From the NCBI RefSeq assembly GCF_003999195.1, contig NZ_RJVR01000120.1, positions 43,435 through 107,434 on the forward strand: a stretch of 64,000 bases of DNA. The letters are read 5' to 3'. Below, piece by piece: positions 32,256-40,787 of this stretch. Below the pieces are notes generated by a model, which worked only from the letters and a program-made list of their open reading frames with translations, ran no database searches and had not been told where the DNA came from. The position numbers and the translations under genes are program-made. The stretch's first letter is position 1. Every line of letters begins with the position of its first letter. This DNA is from Streptomyces soli (GTDB lineage Bacteria; Actinomycetota; Actinomycetes; Streptomycetales; Streptomycetaceae).

Positions 32256-33749
32256 TCACACCGGGCGCCTGGTCGAGTCGGGCAACGCGGCCAGTTCGTG
32301 GATGCGCGGCGCAAGCTCCGTCAATGGCGCCGACATGGCCCGGTCGGGTCCGGGAGGCGCGACGGTCCGGCGGGTGAGCGCATGGACGGCGCGCAGCGCG
32401 GGTCCGGCGGCCGGCCGATCGCTGAGATCTGCGGCGGCTGCTATGGCGATCGCCTCCGCGGCGAGCACGTGCCGGACTCCGTCGAGGGCAGTGCGCAGCT
32501 GGAAGGCCGCGACTGTCGCGTTCGCGACGTGGTCCTCCGCCTCGTCGATGGGCAGCCAGCGCGTGCTTGCCGGTACCAGCCCGCTCAGTTGGAGCACGTG
32601 CGCGGTCACGGTGGTGACGAGCATGCCCAGGCCGAAGTTGCCGCCGGCTCCCACGAGCGACTCGGGCAGGCCGGGGCTGGACATGAGCCCGACCAGGCGC
32701 TGGCGCGACAAGCCCGCCAGCACGGTCATCGCCGTGGTGGCGGAGTCGAGCGGAATGCCGAGCGGGGCCCCGTGGAAATTCCCTCCGGAAACGATGGAAT
32801 CCCCGTCGAGGATCGGATTGTCGGTGCAACTACGCAGCTCCGTCGACACAGCGGCGCGCACGTGGACCAACGCATCGTGGGCTGCGCCGTGAACCTGTGG
32901 GACACAGCGCCAGGCGTACGCGTCGTGAAAGCTCCGCCCCGATTCGCGCCGCGCCGTCTCGGCGGCGCCGAGCACCAGCTCGACCGTGTCGGCGGTTCGG
33001 AGGGCACCAGGGTGGGGACGGGCGTCGACGATCGCCTGCCCGAAGGCGTCCCGGTGCCCGCGCCGTACCTCCACCCCAGCCGCGGCCAGCACGTCCGCGG
33101 TGGTCACAAGCCGCTCGGCGTCCAGCAAACCGAGCGTGGCGAGCGCGGCGGTGACGGACGTGCCGTTCACCAGCGAGAGCCCGTCACGGGGACCGGGAGT
33201 CAACGGGTGTAGGCCACAAGCGGCCAGCAGCGGCCCGGCTGGTACCGCGTCTCCCGATTCGTCCAGGAGCTCTCCTTCGCCGAGCAGTGGCAGGCCGGCG
33301 TGTGCACTCGGGACCAGATCCCCTGATGCGGCAAGAGAGCCGGTCACGGGGACCGCCGGCGCCAGGCCGCGGTTGAGCACCTCAGTCAGGGCGGTCAGCA
33401 GCGCCAGTGAGCATCCGGCGCGGCCGGCCGCCAGGCTCGCCGCCTTGGTCACCCAGGCGGCCCGTGCCGCATGGCGGTCGAGCAGCGGACCGGTTCCGCA
33501 CGCGTGGCTGCGCAGCATCGCTATCTGGTAGGCGCCCCGACTCCCGGTCGGGACGTCGAACGAGGACCGGCCCGCCACCTCGGTGGTCACGCCGTAGATC
33601 CTGGCACCACCGGCCAGCACCCTGTCGAAGGCGGCCTGGCCCGCGCTTACGGTGCCGGCAAGGTCAGCCGCCCACGTCAACGTCCTCCCTGCGGCGACTG
33701 CCGCCACCTCCTCCGGCGTGATCCCCGCCGGGGACAGCACCACGCTCAT
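32256..33749 (-). CDS. Aromatic amino acid/histidine ammonia-lyase family enzyme
   Basis: This 497-residue protein of the HAL/PAL/TAL family eliminates ammonia from an amino acid using the self-formed MIO cofactor. The MIO triad Ala141-Ser142-Gly143 lies in GSLAASGDLVPSAH. Tyr52 (IYGVTTE) is the expected catalytic Tyr. The specificity position reads Ser81-His82 (MLRSHACG), as in histidine ammonia-lyases, though overall the protein differs from standard HutH and no other hut gene is present. GGAGGTGAC precedes ATG 33749. Its start overlaps the stop of an upstream frame (ATGA). It could also be an aminomutase. Confidence 0.85.
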   Translation of the reverse strand: MSVVLSPAGITPEEVAAVAAGRTLTWAADLAGTVSAGQAAFDRVLAGGARIYGVTTEVAGRSSFDVPTGSRGAYQIAMLRSHACGTGPLLDRHAARAAWVTKAASLAAGRAGCSLALLTALTEVLNRGLAPAVPVTGSLAASGDLVPSAHAGLPLLGEGELLDESGDAVPAGPLLAACGLHPLTPGPRDGLSLVNGTSVTAALATLGLLDAERLVTTADVLAAAGVEVRRGHRDAFGQAIVDARPHPGALRTADTVELVLGAAETARRESGRSFHDAYAWRCVPQVHGAAHDALVHVRAAVSTELRSCTDNPILDGDSIVSGGNFHGAPLGIPLDSATTAMTVLAGLSRQRLVGLMSSPGLPESLVGAGGNFGLGMLVTTVTAHVLQLSGLVPASTRWLPIDEAEDHVANATVAAFQLRTALDGVRHVLAAEAIAIAAAADLSDRPAAGPALRAVHALTRRTVAPPGPDRAMSAPLTELAPRIHELAALPDSTRRPV

Positions 33750-34216
33750 CCGGGCGTCACCTCCGGCTCGGGCGCGAGCCGGCGACGCGCGCCGTCAGGC
33801 CCGGGACCGCCCGGGTACGGCACCGGATTGCCCGGCGGACAACTGACCGGTGCCGCCGCGCCTTTAAGAATTCGCTGCGGGTAGGCGGTGTCCGTCGGGC
33901 GACCGTATGGGCCGTAGGCATCCTTGACCACTTGGTCGCGGTTGATCACCCCGGCAACGAGTTTTCTCACTTCCACATTCCTTCGCTGACCGGCCCATGA
34001 CCTGACGACAAGAAAGCTTCTGGCAGGATCGTCGAACGGCCCGTCAACAGGCGGCGATGGCGTGAAGAAACCGATCGAGCCCCCAGGGCCGGGAACCGGC
34101 GTCGCCGGATCTACCTGGTCTCCCGGGCTTTTGTCCCGCCGTGGAACGCGGACGCTGAGTCCGCGCCTGCACCTCTCGGACCAGAAAACCCGTTGCCGGA
34201 ACGACGTTGCCTGCAA
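33746..34216 (-). CDS. 156-codon frame with weak solute-binding-protein similarity
   Basis: The frame ends in a four-base overlap with the ammonia-lyase start. Its middle reads NVEVRKLVAGVINRDQVVKDAYG, which recalls the VRxAxxxAINRDxIVxxVYGG segment of family-5 peptide/nickel-binding lipoproteins. The rest is Pro/Gly-rich. It is most likely a scrap of such a gene fused to spacer sequence. A short genuine upstream cistron coupled to the lyase cannot be excluded. Confidence 0.35.
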   Translation of the reverse strand: MQATSFRQRVFWSERCRRGLSVRVPRRDKSPGDQVDPATPVPGPGGSIGFFTPSPPVDGPFDDPARSFLVVRSWAGQRRNVEVRKLVAGVINRDQVVKDAYGPYGRPTDTAYPQRILKGAAAPVSCPPGNPVPYPGGPGPDGARRRLAPEPEVTPG

Positions 34217-34659
34217 CAGCGGAACCCTAGGTGCGCCTCACCCCCGTCGGGTGAATCCACAAGAGCTAACCGAGTAGTGGTTTCGTCACCGCAACGATGA
34301 AGTTACTGCCTGGTTAAAGAGCAGCTGGAAAGCGTGGCAGGCCGCCGGACGCCCTCCGCGACATCGTTGAGTTACCGGTGAGTCACCGACTGCATCGGGG
34401 AGCCACTGCCCTTGGAGCAGGAGCAGCCCGCCGACGCCTACAGGCAGCTTTGCCAGTGCGACCCGCGGCTGTCCGGCACCGCTGTACATGCCGTGTCCGC
34501 ATCTGTGGGCTAGGTGACCTTGGGGTCATGGCCAGGCGTGCCCCGCGGGGCGGAGGCTGGACGCAGCGGTCGGGCGGGGGTGAGGATCGTCCCCCCTCCT
34601 TGACCACCTGCTCGGGCGATTCGACGGGCGGCCCGGGGAGCTCAGGAAGGTGGACGTTG
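34217..34659. other. Intergenic, no gene recognised
   Basis: About 440 bases lie upstream of the ammonia-lyase and before the cytosine-deaminase remnant. There is local AT enrichment near 34250-34330, as in promoters. Nothing further can be supported. Confidence 0.4.
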
Positions 34660-35485
34660 AGGGCGGGGCACGGTGCCGTTGCCTGGGCCTTCCCTCAAGG
34701 CACCGGGAACGCTGGACCTGCTCCGCGAGGGGCTGCGGCGCGGCGCCGACGTCATCGGCGGCTGCTCCTACAACGAGGCAGACCTGGATGACTGCCGGCG
34801 CCACGTGGACCTGGTCTTCGAGCTGGCCGCGGAGTTCAGCGTCCCCGCCGACCTGTACGCCGACTTCGGCAACGACGCCTCCGACCCGCGCTTCGCGATG
34901 GCCGAGTACATCGCCGGGGCCACCGCGCGCTCCTGGATGGGCGGCCGGGTCGCGCTGGGCCATATGACCTCGCTGGCCGGCCGCCCGCCGGCCGAGCGGC
35001 GCGCCGTACTGGCGAAGCTCGCCGCAGCAGGCGTAGCCGTGGTCCCGCTGCCGGCCACCGACATGCACCTGGGCGGGCGGACGGACGAGGTGAACACCCG
35101 GCGCGGCATCGCCCCGGTGCGCGAGCTGTGGGACGCCGGGGTGACCACCGCCTTCTCGTCCAACAACGTACGCAACGCCTTCACCCCGTACGGCAACGCC
35201 GACCTGCTCGACATCGGGCTCTTCCTCGCCCAGACCGGCCATCTGTCCAGCCCCGACGACCTCGCCCGGGTCCTGGCGATGGCGACGACCGAGGCCGCCC
35301 GGGTGGTCGGCATCGCGGATCGCTACGGGCTGCGGCCCGGCGCCCAGGCCGACCTGGTCGTGCTGGACACCAGGCGGGTCGCCGACGCCCTGCTGGACCG
35401 CCCGGTGCGTAGCGCCGTCATCAAGGCCGGGCGTGTCGTCGCCCGTACCACGCGCCGCACCGAATTGCTCCTCCCCACTGCCTGA
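34660..35485 (+). pseudogene. Cytosine deaminase-type amidohydrolase, N-truncated
   Basis: The frame from about 34700 gives the C-terminal two thirds of a CodA-like amidohydrolase: LREGLRRGADVIGGCSYNEAD, GHMTSLAGRPP, PATDMHLGGRTDEVNTRRG, AFSSNNVRNAFTPYGNADLL and GLRPGAQADLVVLD. The N-terminal HxH metal-binding part is missing. The segment normally reading DLHADFGND is DLYADFGND, so a zinc-ligand His is now Tyr. A VAWAFPQG piece in another frame just upstream shows further decay. It is not expected to be active. Confidence 0.8.
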
Positions 35486-35539
35486 GCAGCCCGTCACATC
35501 CCTTCCGTACCGGTGTCTTGAAGGAAACCACTGGGCGAG

Positions 35540-36005
35540 AACGCATCCCTCACGAGATCGCGGCCTCGATCCTCGCCGCCTCGACCGCCTTCATCGGCGG
35601 TACCGCGCTCAACCTGCCGCTCTGGGCGATCTTCATCTCCTGAGCCGGGACCCACCTCGCCGGCGGACCGAGCCTGGCCGTGGCCAAGCGGCTGTGGGAG
35701 GCGATGCCCGCCCGCTCGTTTTTTCACCATGGTGATCGTGCTGGTCATGCAGCACATCGGCGGCAGCCTCGGCAGCGGCCGACTCGCCCAGGACACGAGA
35801 TGGCGGTCGGCACGATCCTCGCCGCCTTCGGGACAGCGCTGCCGGAGTCGGTGGTGACGCTGGTCGCGGTCACGACGGGCCCCACGGATGAGGCCAAGAA
35901 CATCGGGGGCGGTGCGGCGATGGGCGGCCCGCTCGCGTCGGCCACCGTCGCCTACGGAGTGACCGGCGGCGCGATGCGGCTCCGGCGTCCAGGCACCCGG
36001 GCTAA
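35540..36005 (+). pseudogene. Membrane-protein scraps (DUF1097-like and Na/Ca-exchanger-like)
   Basis: IAASILAASTAFIGGTALNLP followed by LWAIFIS and a stop, then FFTMVIVLVMQHIGG in another frame, look like pieces of a small DUF1097-type membrane protein. From about 35800, VGTILAAFGTALPESVVTLV and NIGGGAAMGGPLASATVAYG look like one half of a CaxA-type sodium/calcium exchanger. Stops and frame changes separate them and no intact gene remains. Confidence 0.5.
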
Positions 36006-36082
36006 CTCCCGCTCCCCGCGTCGTGAACCCGGGGTCTACGCGGGAAGAATTTTTGTCATGGACACTTCCCATCCTGGCAATC

Positions 36083-36106
36083 GCTTGCTACCAAGTAGTA
36101 GCAAGC
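36083..36106. promoter_or_regulatory. Palindrome in the leader of the SGNH hydrolase gene
   Basis: GCTTGCTAC-CAAGTA-GTAGCAAGC has perfect nine-base arms and lies 21 bases before the GTG start, just ahead of the GGGAGG ribosome site. It could be a repressor operator or an mRNA hairpin. Confidence 0.5.
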
Positions 36107-36127
36107 TTTCCTGCCCAGGGAGGTTCC

Positions 36128-36922
36128 GTGAGACGCACCAAGTCGTTATCAGCCCTCGCCACGCTCATCCTCGCGATGGTGTTCAGCCTGGCATTGTCCG
36201 GTCCGGCGCATGCCGCCGGACCTGCGTATGTTGCGCTGGGAGACTCGTACTCGTCCGGCAACGGCGCAGGGAACTACGACAGTGCAAGCGGCAACTGTCA
36301 CCGCAGTTTCAGCGCGTACCCGTACCTGTGGAAGAACACCCACGCCCCGTCCTCGTTCGCCGATACTTCCTGCTCGGGCGCGGCAACCACTGACGTGACC
36401 AACAGCCAGCTCAGCCCGCTGAACTCCTCCACCGGGCTGGTCTCCATCACCATCGGCGGCAACGACGCCGGCTTCTCCGACGTCATAACCACCTGCGTGA
36501 CCGGCTCCGACAGCGACTGCGTCAACCGGGTCAACCAGGCCGAGAGCTATGCCCAGAACACGCTCCCCGCCCGCCTGGACGCTACCTACAACGCGATCCG
36601 CGCCAAGGCGCCCAATGCCAAGGTGGTCGTCCTCGGTTACCCGCACGTGTACACCCTCAACGTCTTCTGCGTCGGCCTCTCCGACACCAAGCATCGCAAG
36701 ATCGACGAGGCCTCCGACGTACTCGACAGCGTCATCGCCAACCGGGCCAGCGCCCACGGCTTTGTCTTCGGTGACGTCCGCACCACCTTCAAGGGCCACG
36801 AGCTGTGCTCTGGCGACAACTGGCTGCACTCCCTGGTGGTTTCGCCGAGCTGGGAGTCATACCACCCCACCGCCACCGGTCACACGAGCGGCTACTATCC
36901 GGTCCTCAACGCCAACAGCTGA
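36128..36922 (+). CDS. Secreted SGNH/GDSL esterase-lipase
   Basis: This is a 264-residue exported hydrolase. GTG at 36128 has GGGAGG six bases upstream, and residues 1-30 are a signal peptide ending in PAHAA. The GDSL block is VALGDSYSSGNG with nucleophile Ser40. ITIGGNDAGF supplies the oxyanion Gly/Asn, and SYHPTATGH near residue 250 carries the catalytic His. Six cysteines probably form three disulfides, as in the Streptomyces SCO1725/phospholipase-type lipases. A terminator hairpin follows at 36952-36987. Confidence 0.88.
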   Translation: MRRTKSLSALATLILAMVFSLALSGPAHAAGPAYVALGDSYSSGNGAGNYDSASGNCHRSFSAYPYLWKNTHAPSSFADTSCSGAATTDVTNSQLSPLNSSTGLVSITIGGNDAGFSDVITTCVTGSDSDCVNRVNQAESYAQNTLPARLDATYNAIRAKAPNAKVVVLGYPHVYTLNVFCVGLSDTKHRKIDEASDVLDSVIANRASAHGFVFGDVRTTFKGHELCSGDNWLHSLVVSPSWESYHPTATGHTSGYYPVLNANS

Positions 36923-36951
36923 TCACCCTCACGAACGAAGTGGCGCAAAGC

Positions 36952-36987
36952 GAGCCCCTGTCCACGGCACTCTGGGAACAGGGGCTC
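36952..36987 (+). terminator. Hairpin after the SGNH hydrolase gene
   Basis: GAGCCCCTGT (36952-36961) pairs perfectly with ACAGGGGCTC (36978-36987), 30 bases after the stop codon. It is a probable intrinsic terminator. Confidence 0.7.
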
Positions 36988-37859
36988 TGCCGCGACTGGT
37001 GACCGCCGCGGCTGCTGGGGCGAGCCCTCTTCTACCGCTCCGCGGACACGACCTGATCAAGCGGATGCGGCGACAGGTCTCCTATCAGGTTGCACGAGAC
37101 ACGGTGACGGCCTGACCGAAGTTCGCTTCGGCACCCGATGCGGGGCGGACGGTCGGTTCGAGCACGAACGCTGTGACCGCTCCGTAGCGGCACAACCGAA
37201 TACGGCATGTCCGCGACATGCCGGCAGGGCGGCGTACCTCCCGGCTGACAGCAGAAACGTCCGCTGTGAGGCGCACGTCAGAGCAGTCCAGAGAAGCGAT
37301 TCCTCTCAGGCGTGAACGCCCGAGGTCCCTCGCTAGACCACGCTGATGTCGCTCGTCCGCGCCCAGCCCCCGTGGGCCCGTGCCGTACCGCGCCAGAGAA
37401 TTCGCCGGGTCACGGAGACGTCATGCTCAAGGCCCCGGGCGGGAAGCACAAGTCCACCGCCCTGGCGGCCGAACCCTTCGGGACGCCCTGCTGCCGAGCC
37501 TTGCCGCGGAGCACCGGTCGGCGGCTGGGCCATGCCCTGCTGCCCGGCCCGCCGGCGTACGAGGGCGGCAGCCTGATCGCAGCGGGGCAGCAGGCCTCGG
37601 CTCACCCGTGAGGCGGCGCGGATCAGGTTGTTGCTGACGCTGATCCCGCCGACTGCTCACGGCCGGCGACGCCACCTGGGTCGAGGCGACTGTGGAGGTC
37701 CCCTGGGGACGCGCGGCACAGTGGTCCCGGAGGAGCTGCCGAAGCGGCATCTGCGGCTGGTCAAGTGAGCCGGTTCCGCGACCCGCAGAACCCCGCCGGC
37801 CTGGAGTTTTCCTCCAACTCGGCGGGGCTCTGCGCGCCGACGGGACGACAGAACCGCAC
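36988..37859. other. Decayed intergenic region with a terminator-like dyad
   Basis: No intact gene was seen. A plus-strand scrap near 37660-37770 reads DATWVEATVEVPWG and, shifted by one base, TVVPEELPKRHLRLVK before a stop, from a gene not recognised. CCCCGCCG...CGGCGGGG at about 37790-37830 probably terminates the minus-strand amidase that ends at 37860. Confidence 0.45.
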
Positions 37860-39446
37860 TTACGACGAGGTCGCCGCTGCCTCCTCTGCCGTGATCCTGG
37901 GCCGGTTCGGTTCAGCCGTCAGGGAGCGGAGCTTCGCGGCGGCCGGGTCCGTCGGACGGCGCAGATGCCAGTCCGTCACCGCCTGGTAGGCAGCGGCAAC
38001 TTCCAGAAGCCGGTCCTCCTCGTACGGGCCGCCGCCGAGGATCGCGCCGACTGGCACCCGGGCGCTGTCGAAGCCGATCGGGAAGGCGATCTCCGGCAGG
38101 CCGAGGATGTCGAAAGGCACGGGGCCGGTCTGGAGCAGCACGTCGCAACTGCTCAGGACGCCGTCGAGCACCTCCCGCAGGAGGTGGTTCTTGGCCCGCT
38201 GCCCGGTGATCCACTCATCACCGGAGAGCATCAGCCCCTGCAGCCAGGTGAGCAGCGAGACCCCGAAGGCCGTGGGATCCGCGCGCAGCCAGTGCCGGAA
38301 CGGCTCGGTGCGTTCGCTGAGCCGAATGGCGTTGAAGGTGCCGGTGAGCAGTGCCCAGTCGTCGGGATAGGTGACGTCGACGAGCGTGGCGCCGGAGACG
38401 CCGGCGAGTTTGTCGAGGAAGGTCTTGCGTATGGACAGCACATCACCAGACGCGCTGCCGAGGTAGTCGGTGGGGACACCGATCCGCGTCGCCCTGCGCA
38501 GTCGGACCTTTCCGCCACTTGAGACGACGGGGGTGGCGGAGCGCACGAGGTCGGGCACGGCGGGCAGCCCGAGGGTGCGCGGGTCTTTCGGGTCGGGCCC
38601 GGCGAGAACCGCCAGCATGAGGGCCGCATCCATCGCGTCGCGGGCGAGCGGACCGCTGTGGTCGCGGGTGAAGGACAGCGGGATGACACCGTGGATGGAG
38701 GTGCGGCCCATGGTGGGCTTCAGCCCGGTCAGGTTCTGCTGGTTGGACGGACCGGTGATGCTGCCGCCAGTCTGGGTGCCGATCGAGGATGTCGCCATGC
38801 GGGCGGCGACAGCGCACGCCGGGCCGGTGGACGACCCTCCGGGGTCTGTGGACGCGTTGTTGGGCGTCCAGGCGTTGACCGTGGTGATGGTGCCGTTCGG
38901 AGTGGTCGCGCGGGTGGTGGCGAGCGGGCCCATCTGGCCCTTGCCGAGCACGATGCCGCCCGCTGCCTTGAGCCGGGCGACCGCGGTCGCATCCTCGTCC
39001 GGCACGAAGTCCGCGAAGATGAAGGAGTTCGCGCGGGTCGCGATGCCGTTCGTGAAGTAGTTGTCCTTGATGCACAGCGGGATACCTGACAGTGGCCCGC
39101 GCTTGCCCTCCCCACGGTCGGCATTGCCCGCCGCGGCCAGGGCCTGCTCACCGACCACCACGGCGAACGCCTGGTAAGTCGCGTCGTACTTGTTGATCCG
39201 ATCCAGGTGTGCCTGCACGAGGTCGACGGCCTTGAGCCGGCCCCGCCGCATGAGGACGGCGGCCTCGGCGAGGGTTGCCTCGGCCGGATCCCTGCGTGCC
39301 GCCTCGCGTACGTCCACGTCCGGGACGGTGACCGTCGGCTTACGGGTCGCGGCGGAGGCGGGAACGGCCTGCGCGGCCAGGGTGACCCCTGCGGCGATGG
39401 CGGTGGAACGGGCCAGGAAGGCCCGGCGATTGACCTCGCGGCTCAT
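37860..39446 (-). CDS. Tat-exported amidase (amidase signature family)
   Basis: This 528-residue amidase starts at ATG 39446. It has a Tat signal (VNRRAFLARSTAIAAG, Arg7-Arg8; cleavage near ASA-A, 32) and the amidase-signature triad: Lys127 in PLCIKDNYF, Ser205 in DPGGSSTGPA and nucleophile Ser229 in GTQTGGSITGP. It is the third exported amidase in 13 kb but only a distant relative of the one at 28515. Its start overlaps the stop of a 100-residue gene by four bases. That arrangement resembles amidases with a small companion subunit (AtzE/AtzG, GatA/GatC). Confidence 0.88.
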   Translation of the reverse strand: MSREVNRRAFLARSTAIAAGVTLAAQAVPASAATRKPTVTVPDVDVREAARRDPAEATLAEAAVLMRRGRLKAVDLVQAHLDRINKYDATYQAFAVVVGEQALAAAGNADRGEGKRGPLSGIPLCIKDNYFTNGIATRANSFIFADFVPDEDATAVARLKAAGGIVLGKGQMGPLATTRATTPNGTITTVNAWTPNNASTDPGGSSTGPACAVAARMATSSIGTQTGGSITGPSNQQNLTGLKPTMGRTSIHGVIPLSFTRDHSGPLARDAMDAALMLAVLAGPDPKDPRTLGLPAVPDLVRSATPVVSSGGKVRLRRATRIGVPTDYLGSASGDVLSIRKTFLDKLAGVSGATLVDVTYPDDWALLTGTFNAIRLSERTEPFRHWLRADPTAFGVSLLTWLQGLMLSGDEWITGQRAKNHLLREVLDGVLSSCDVLLQTGPVPFDILGLPEIAFPIGFDSARVPVGAILGGGPYEEDRLLEVAAAYQAVTDWHLRRPTDPAAAKLRSLTAEPNRPRITAEEAAATSS

Positions 39447-39745
39447 CGTCCGCCCACCGTTCCGGTCCAGGCCTCGGTGATCGACGGGTACTCCAGCGGC
39501 GGCGAGGCCTGCTGCGCGTACGCGGCCGCCCAGGCACCGCTCGCGGACGGCGCCCAGTTGGCGATGGCGGGCGGAGTGCTCTTGACGAATGTGCGCAGCG
39601 AATCCAGGGCCTGTGACCGGGTTGGCGCGCCCGTCGTCGGATCGCTGCTCTCGGGGAGTTGGTTGAGGTCGACTCCGGCCAGCGCGAGTCTGGCTCGTAT
39701 GTAGGTGTCCAGTTGCTCGTCGGTTGGCTGCTGCGGCTCGCTCAT
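39443..39745 (-). CDS. Small protein coupled to the Tat amidase (AtzG/GatC-like position)
   Basis: This is a 100-residue soluble, acidic protein without signal peptide or membrane helix. The N-terminal part reads DEQLDTYIRARLALAGVD, and its distant layout recalls AtzG/DUF4089-type amidase partners. GGAGG precedes ATG 39745. Its TGA overlaps the amidase ATG (ATGA), so synthesis of both proteins is coupled. No conserved domain could be assigned by eye. A role as assembly partner or chaperone before Tat export is inference. Confidence 0.65.
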   Translation of the reverse strand: MSEPQQPTDEQLDTYIRARLALAGVDLNQLPESSDPTTGAPTRSQALDSLRTFVKSTPPAIANWAPSASGAWAAAYAQQASPPLEYPSITEAWTGTVGGR

Positions 39746-39753
39746 AGATCCTC

Positions 39754-39767
39754 CAAGTGATCACTTG
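39754..39767. promoter_or_regulatory. Perfect palindrome next to the amidase-operon ribosome site
   Basis: CAAGTGATCACTTG is a perfect 14-bp palindrome. On the minus strand it is followed directly by GGAGG and the ATG at 39745. A second palindrome, GTTGATCAAC, lies upstream at 39801-39810. They look like repressor operators. Confidence 0.6.
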
Positions 39768-39810
39768 TGCCGCAATCAACCAGTTTTTAATGTCAAGCAT
39801 GTTGATCAAC

Positions 39811-40252
39811 TGATGCGGCGGCGTTACATGCCTCACCCGTGCGCCGGCCGATTTCCACCGTTTGCCGGACAGAAGCGGACGCATACGAAGGACATCCGGA
39901 CAGGGCGGCTTCGCCTTTAAGGTCCATCCCGACACGGGCCGACATGCCGCTCGGGGGGCCGTGGCTGCAAGGGCCCCATCCCCACGTGCGCGGGCCGGAT
40001 GCATTCCGACCTACTTCATCTCCGCGCCGCACGCTATGGACTTGTCGGTCCGTAGACGACACCCCGCCGCCACCTCGGTGATAGCCCCCCTACCTGACGG
40101 AACACCAGGTGGCACCCACACGGCATGGCGGCGATACCGAACCTGGCCGGAAGCTGATCCCCCCTTCCCAGACATCGCCACAACAGGGCAGCGCCTGGTG
40201 ATCGCGAGACGGGGCGAGGTTCGCCATGGTCTCTCCGTCGAACACCGCGAGA
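39811..40252. other. Intergenic, no gene recognised
   Basis: About 440 bases lie between the divergent amidase and ECF42 operons. Frames on both strands lack family motifs. It probably contains the amidase promoter. Confidence 0.4.
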
Positions 40253-40282
40253 CGGCTCACCCAGGCTCATCTACGAGAGCCA
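40253..40282 (+). repeat. Left copy of a 29-30 bp direct repeat flanking the ECF42 module
   Basis: CGGCTCACCCAGGCTCATCT followed by ACGAGAGCCA recurs at 42173-42202 with one base lost and one gained. GGCTC...GAGCC inside it can form a five-base stem. Confidence 0.65.
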
Positions 40283-40300
40283 AAAAAAATCGGACGGCGA

Positions 40301-40327
40301 TGTCGAGAACCCGTGACTGGCTCCGTC
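40301..40327 (+). promoter_or_regulatory. ECF42-type promoter of the DGPF-sigma operon
   Basis: TGTCGA at 40301-40306 and CGTC at 40324-40327, spaced by 17 bases, match the reported ECF42 target pattern (TGTCGA at -35, CGA/TC at -10). They lie about 50 bases ahead of the first gene, as expected for autoregulation. The motif is recalled from the published Streptomyces venezuelae work and was not computed here. Confidence 0.6.
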
Positions 40328-40379
40328 CCCGCAATGAACGCGACCAAAATGGGTCGCACCAGCACCGAGGAGAAACACG

Positions 40380-40787
40380 ATGGCCAAGTACTTGCTGCTC
40401 AAGCACTACCGCGGCGCCCCGGCTTCGGTCAACGACGTGCCGATGGACCAGTGGACGCCGGAGGAGATCTCGGCCCACATGCAGTACATGAACGACTTCG
40501 CGGCCCGGCTGGAGAAGACCGGCGAGTTCGTCGACAGTCAGGCCCTTGCACCCGAGGGGACGTTCGTCCGCTACGACGGCGAGGGACGCCCGCCGGTCAC
40601 CGACGGCCCGTTCGCCGAGACCAAGGACGTCATCGCGGGCTGGATGGTGATCGACGTCGACAGCTACGAGCGCGCCGTCGAGCTGGCCGGGGAGCTGTCT
40701 GCCGCCCCCGGAGCGGGTGGCAAGCCGATCCACGAGTGGCTGGAGCTGCGCCCGTTCCTGGGCGTGCAGCCCACCATTACGGAATGA
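40380..40787 (+). CDS. YciI/DGPF-domain protein
   Basis: This 135-residue cytoplasmic protein of the YCII-related family has the DGPFAETKD motif (about residues 80-88) that gives the DGPF name. It starts MAKYLLLKHYRG. ATG at 40380 follows AGGAG and the stop overlaps the sigma-factor start by four bases. DGPF proteins are regularly encoded next to ECF42 sigma factors. They are thought to act in the same pathway, perhaps as regulators or as small-molecule enzymes, but their exact role is unknown. Confidence 0.9.
   Translation: MAKYLLLKHYRGAPASVNDVPMDQWTPEEISAHMQYMNDFAARLEKTGEFVDSQALAPEGTFVRYDGEGRPPVTDGPFAETKDVIAGWMVIDVDSYERAVELAGELSAAPGAGGKPIHEWLELRPFLGVQPTITE

Noticed and set aside
30450..32892. 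Two long plus-strand frames (557 and 587 codons)
   Set aside because: They are antisense to the aldo/keto reductase and ammonia-lyase, low in complexity and without a family match.
32256..33749. Member of a natural-product biosynthetic gene cluster
   Set aside because: No synthase, carrier protein, ligase or tailoring set surrounds the ammonia-lyase. Neighbours are a reductase and gene scraps.
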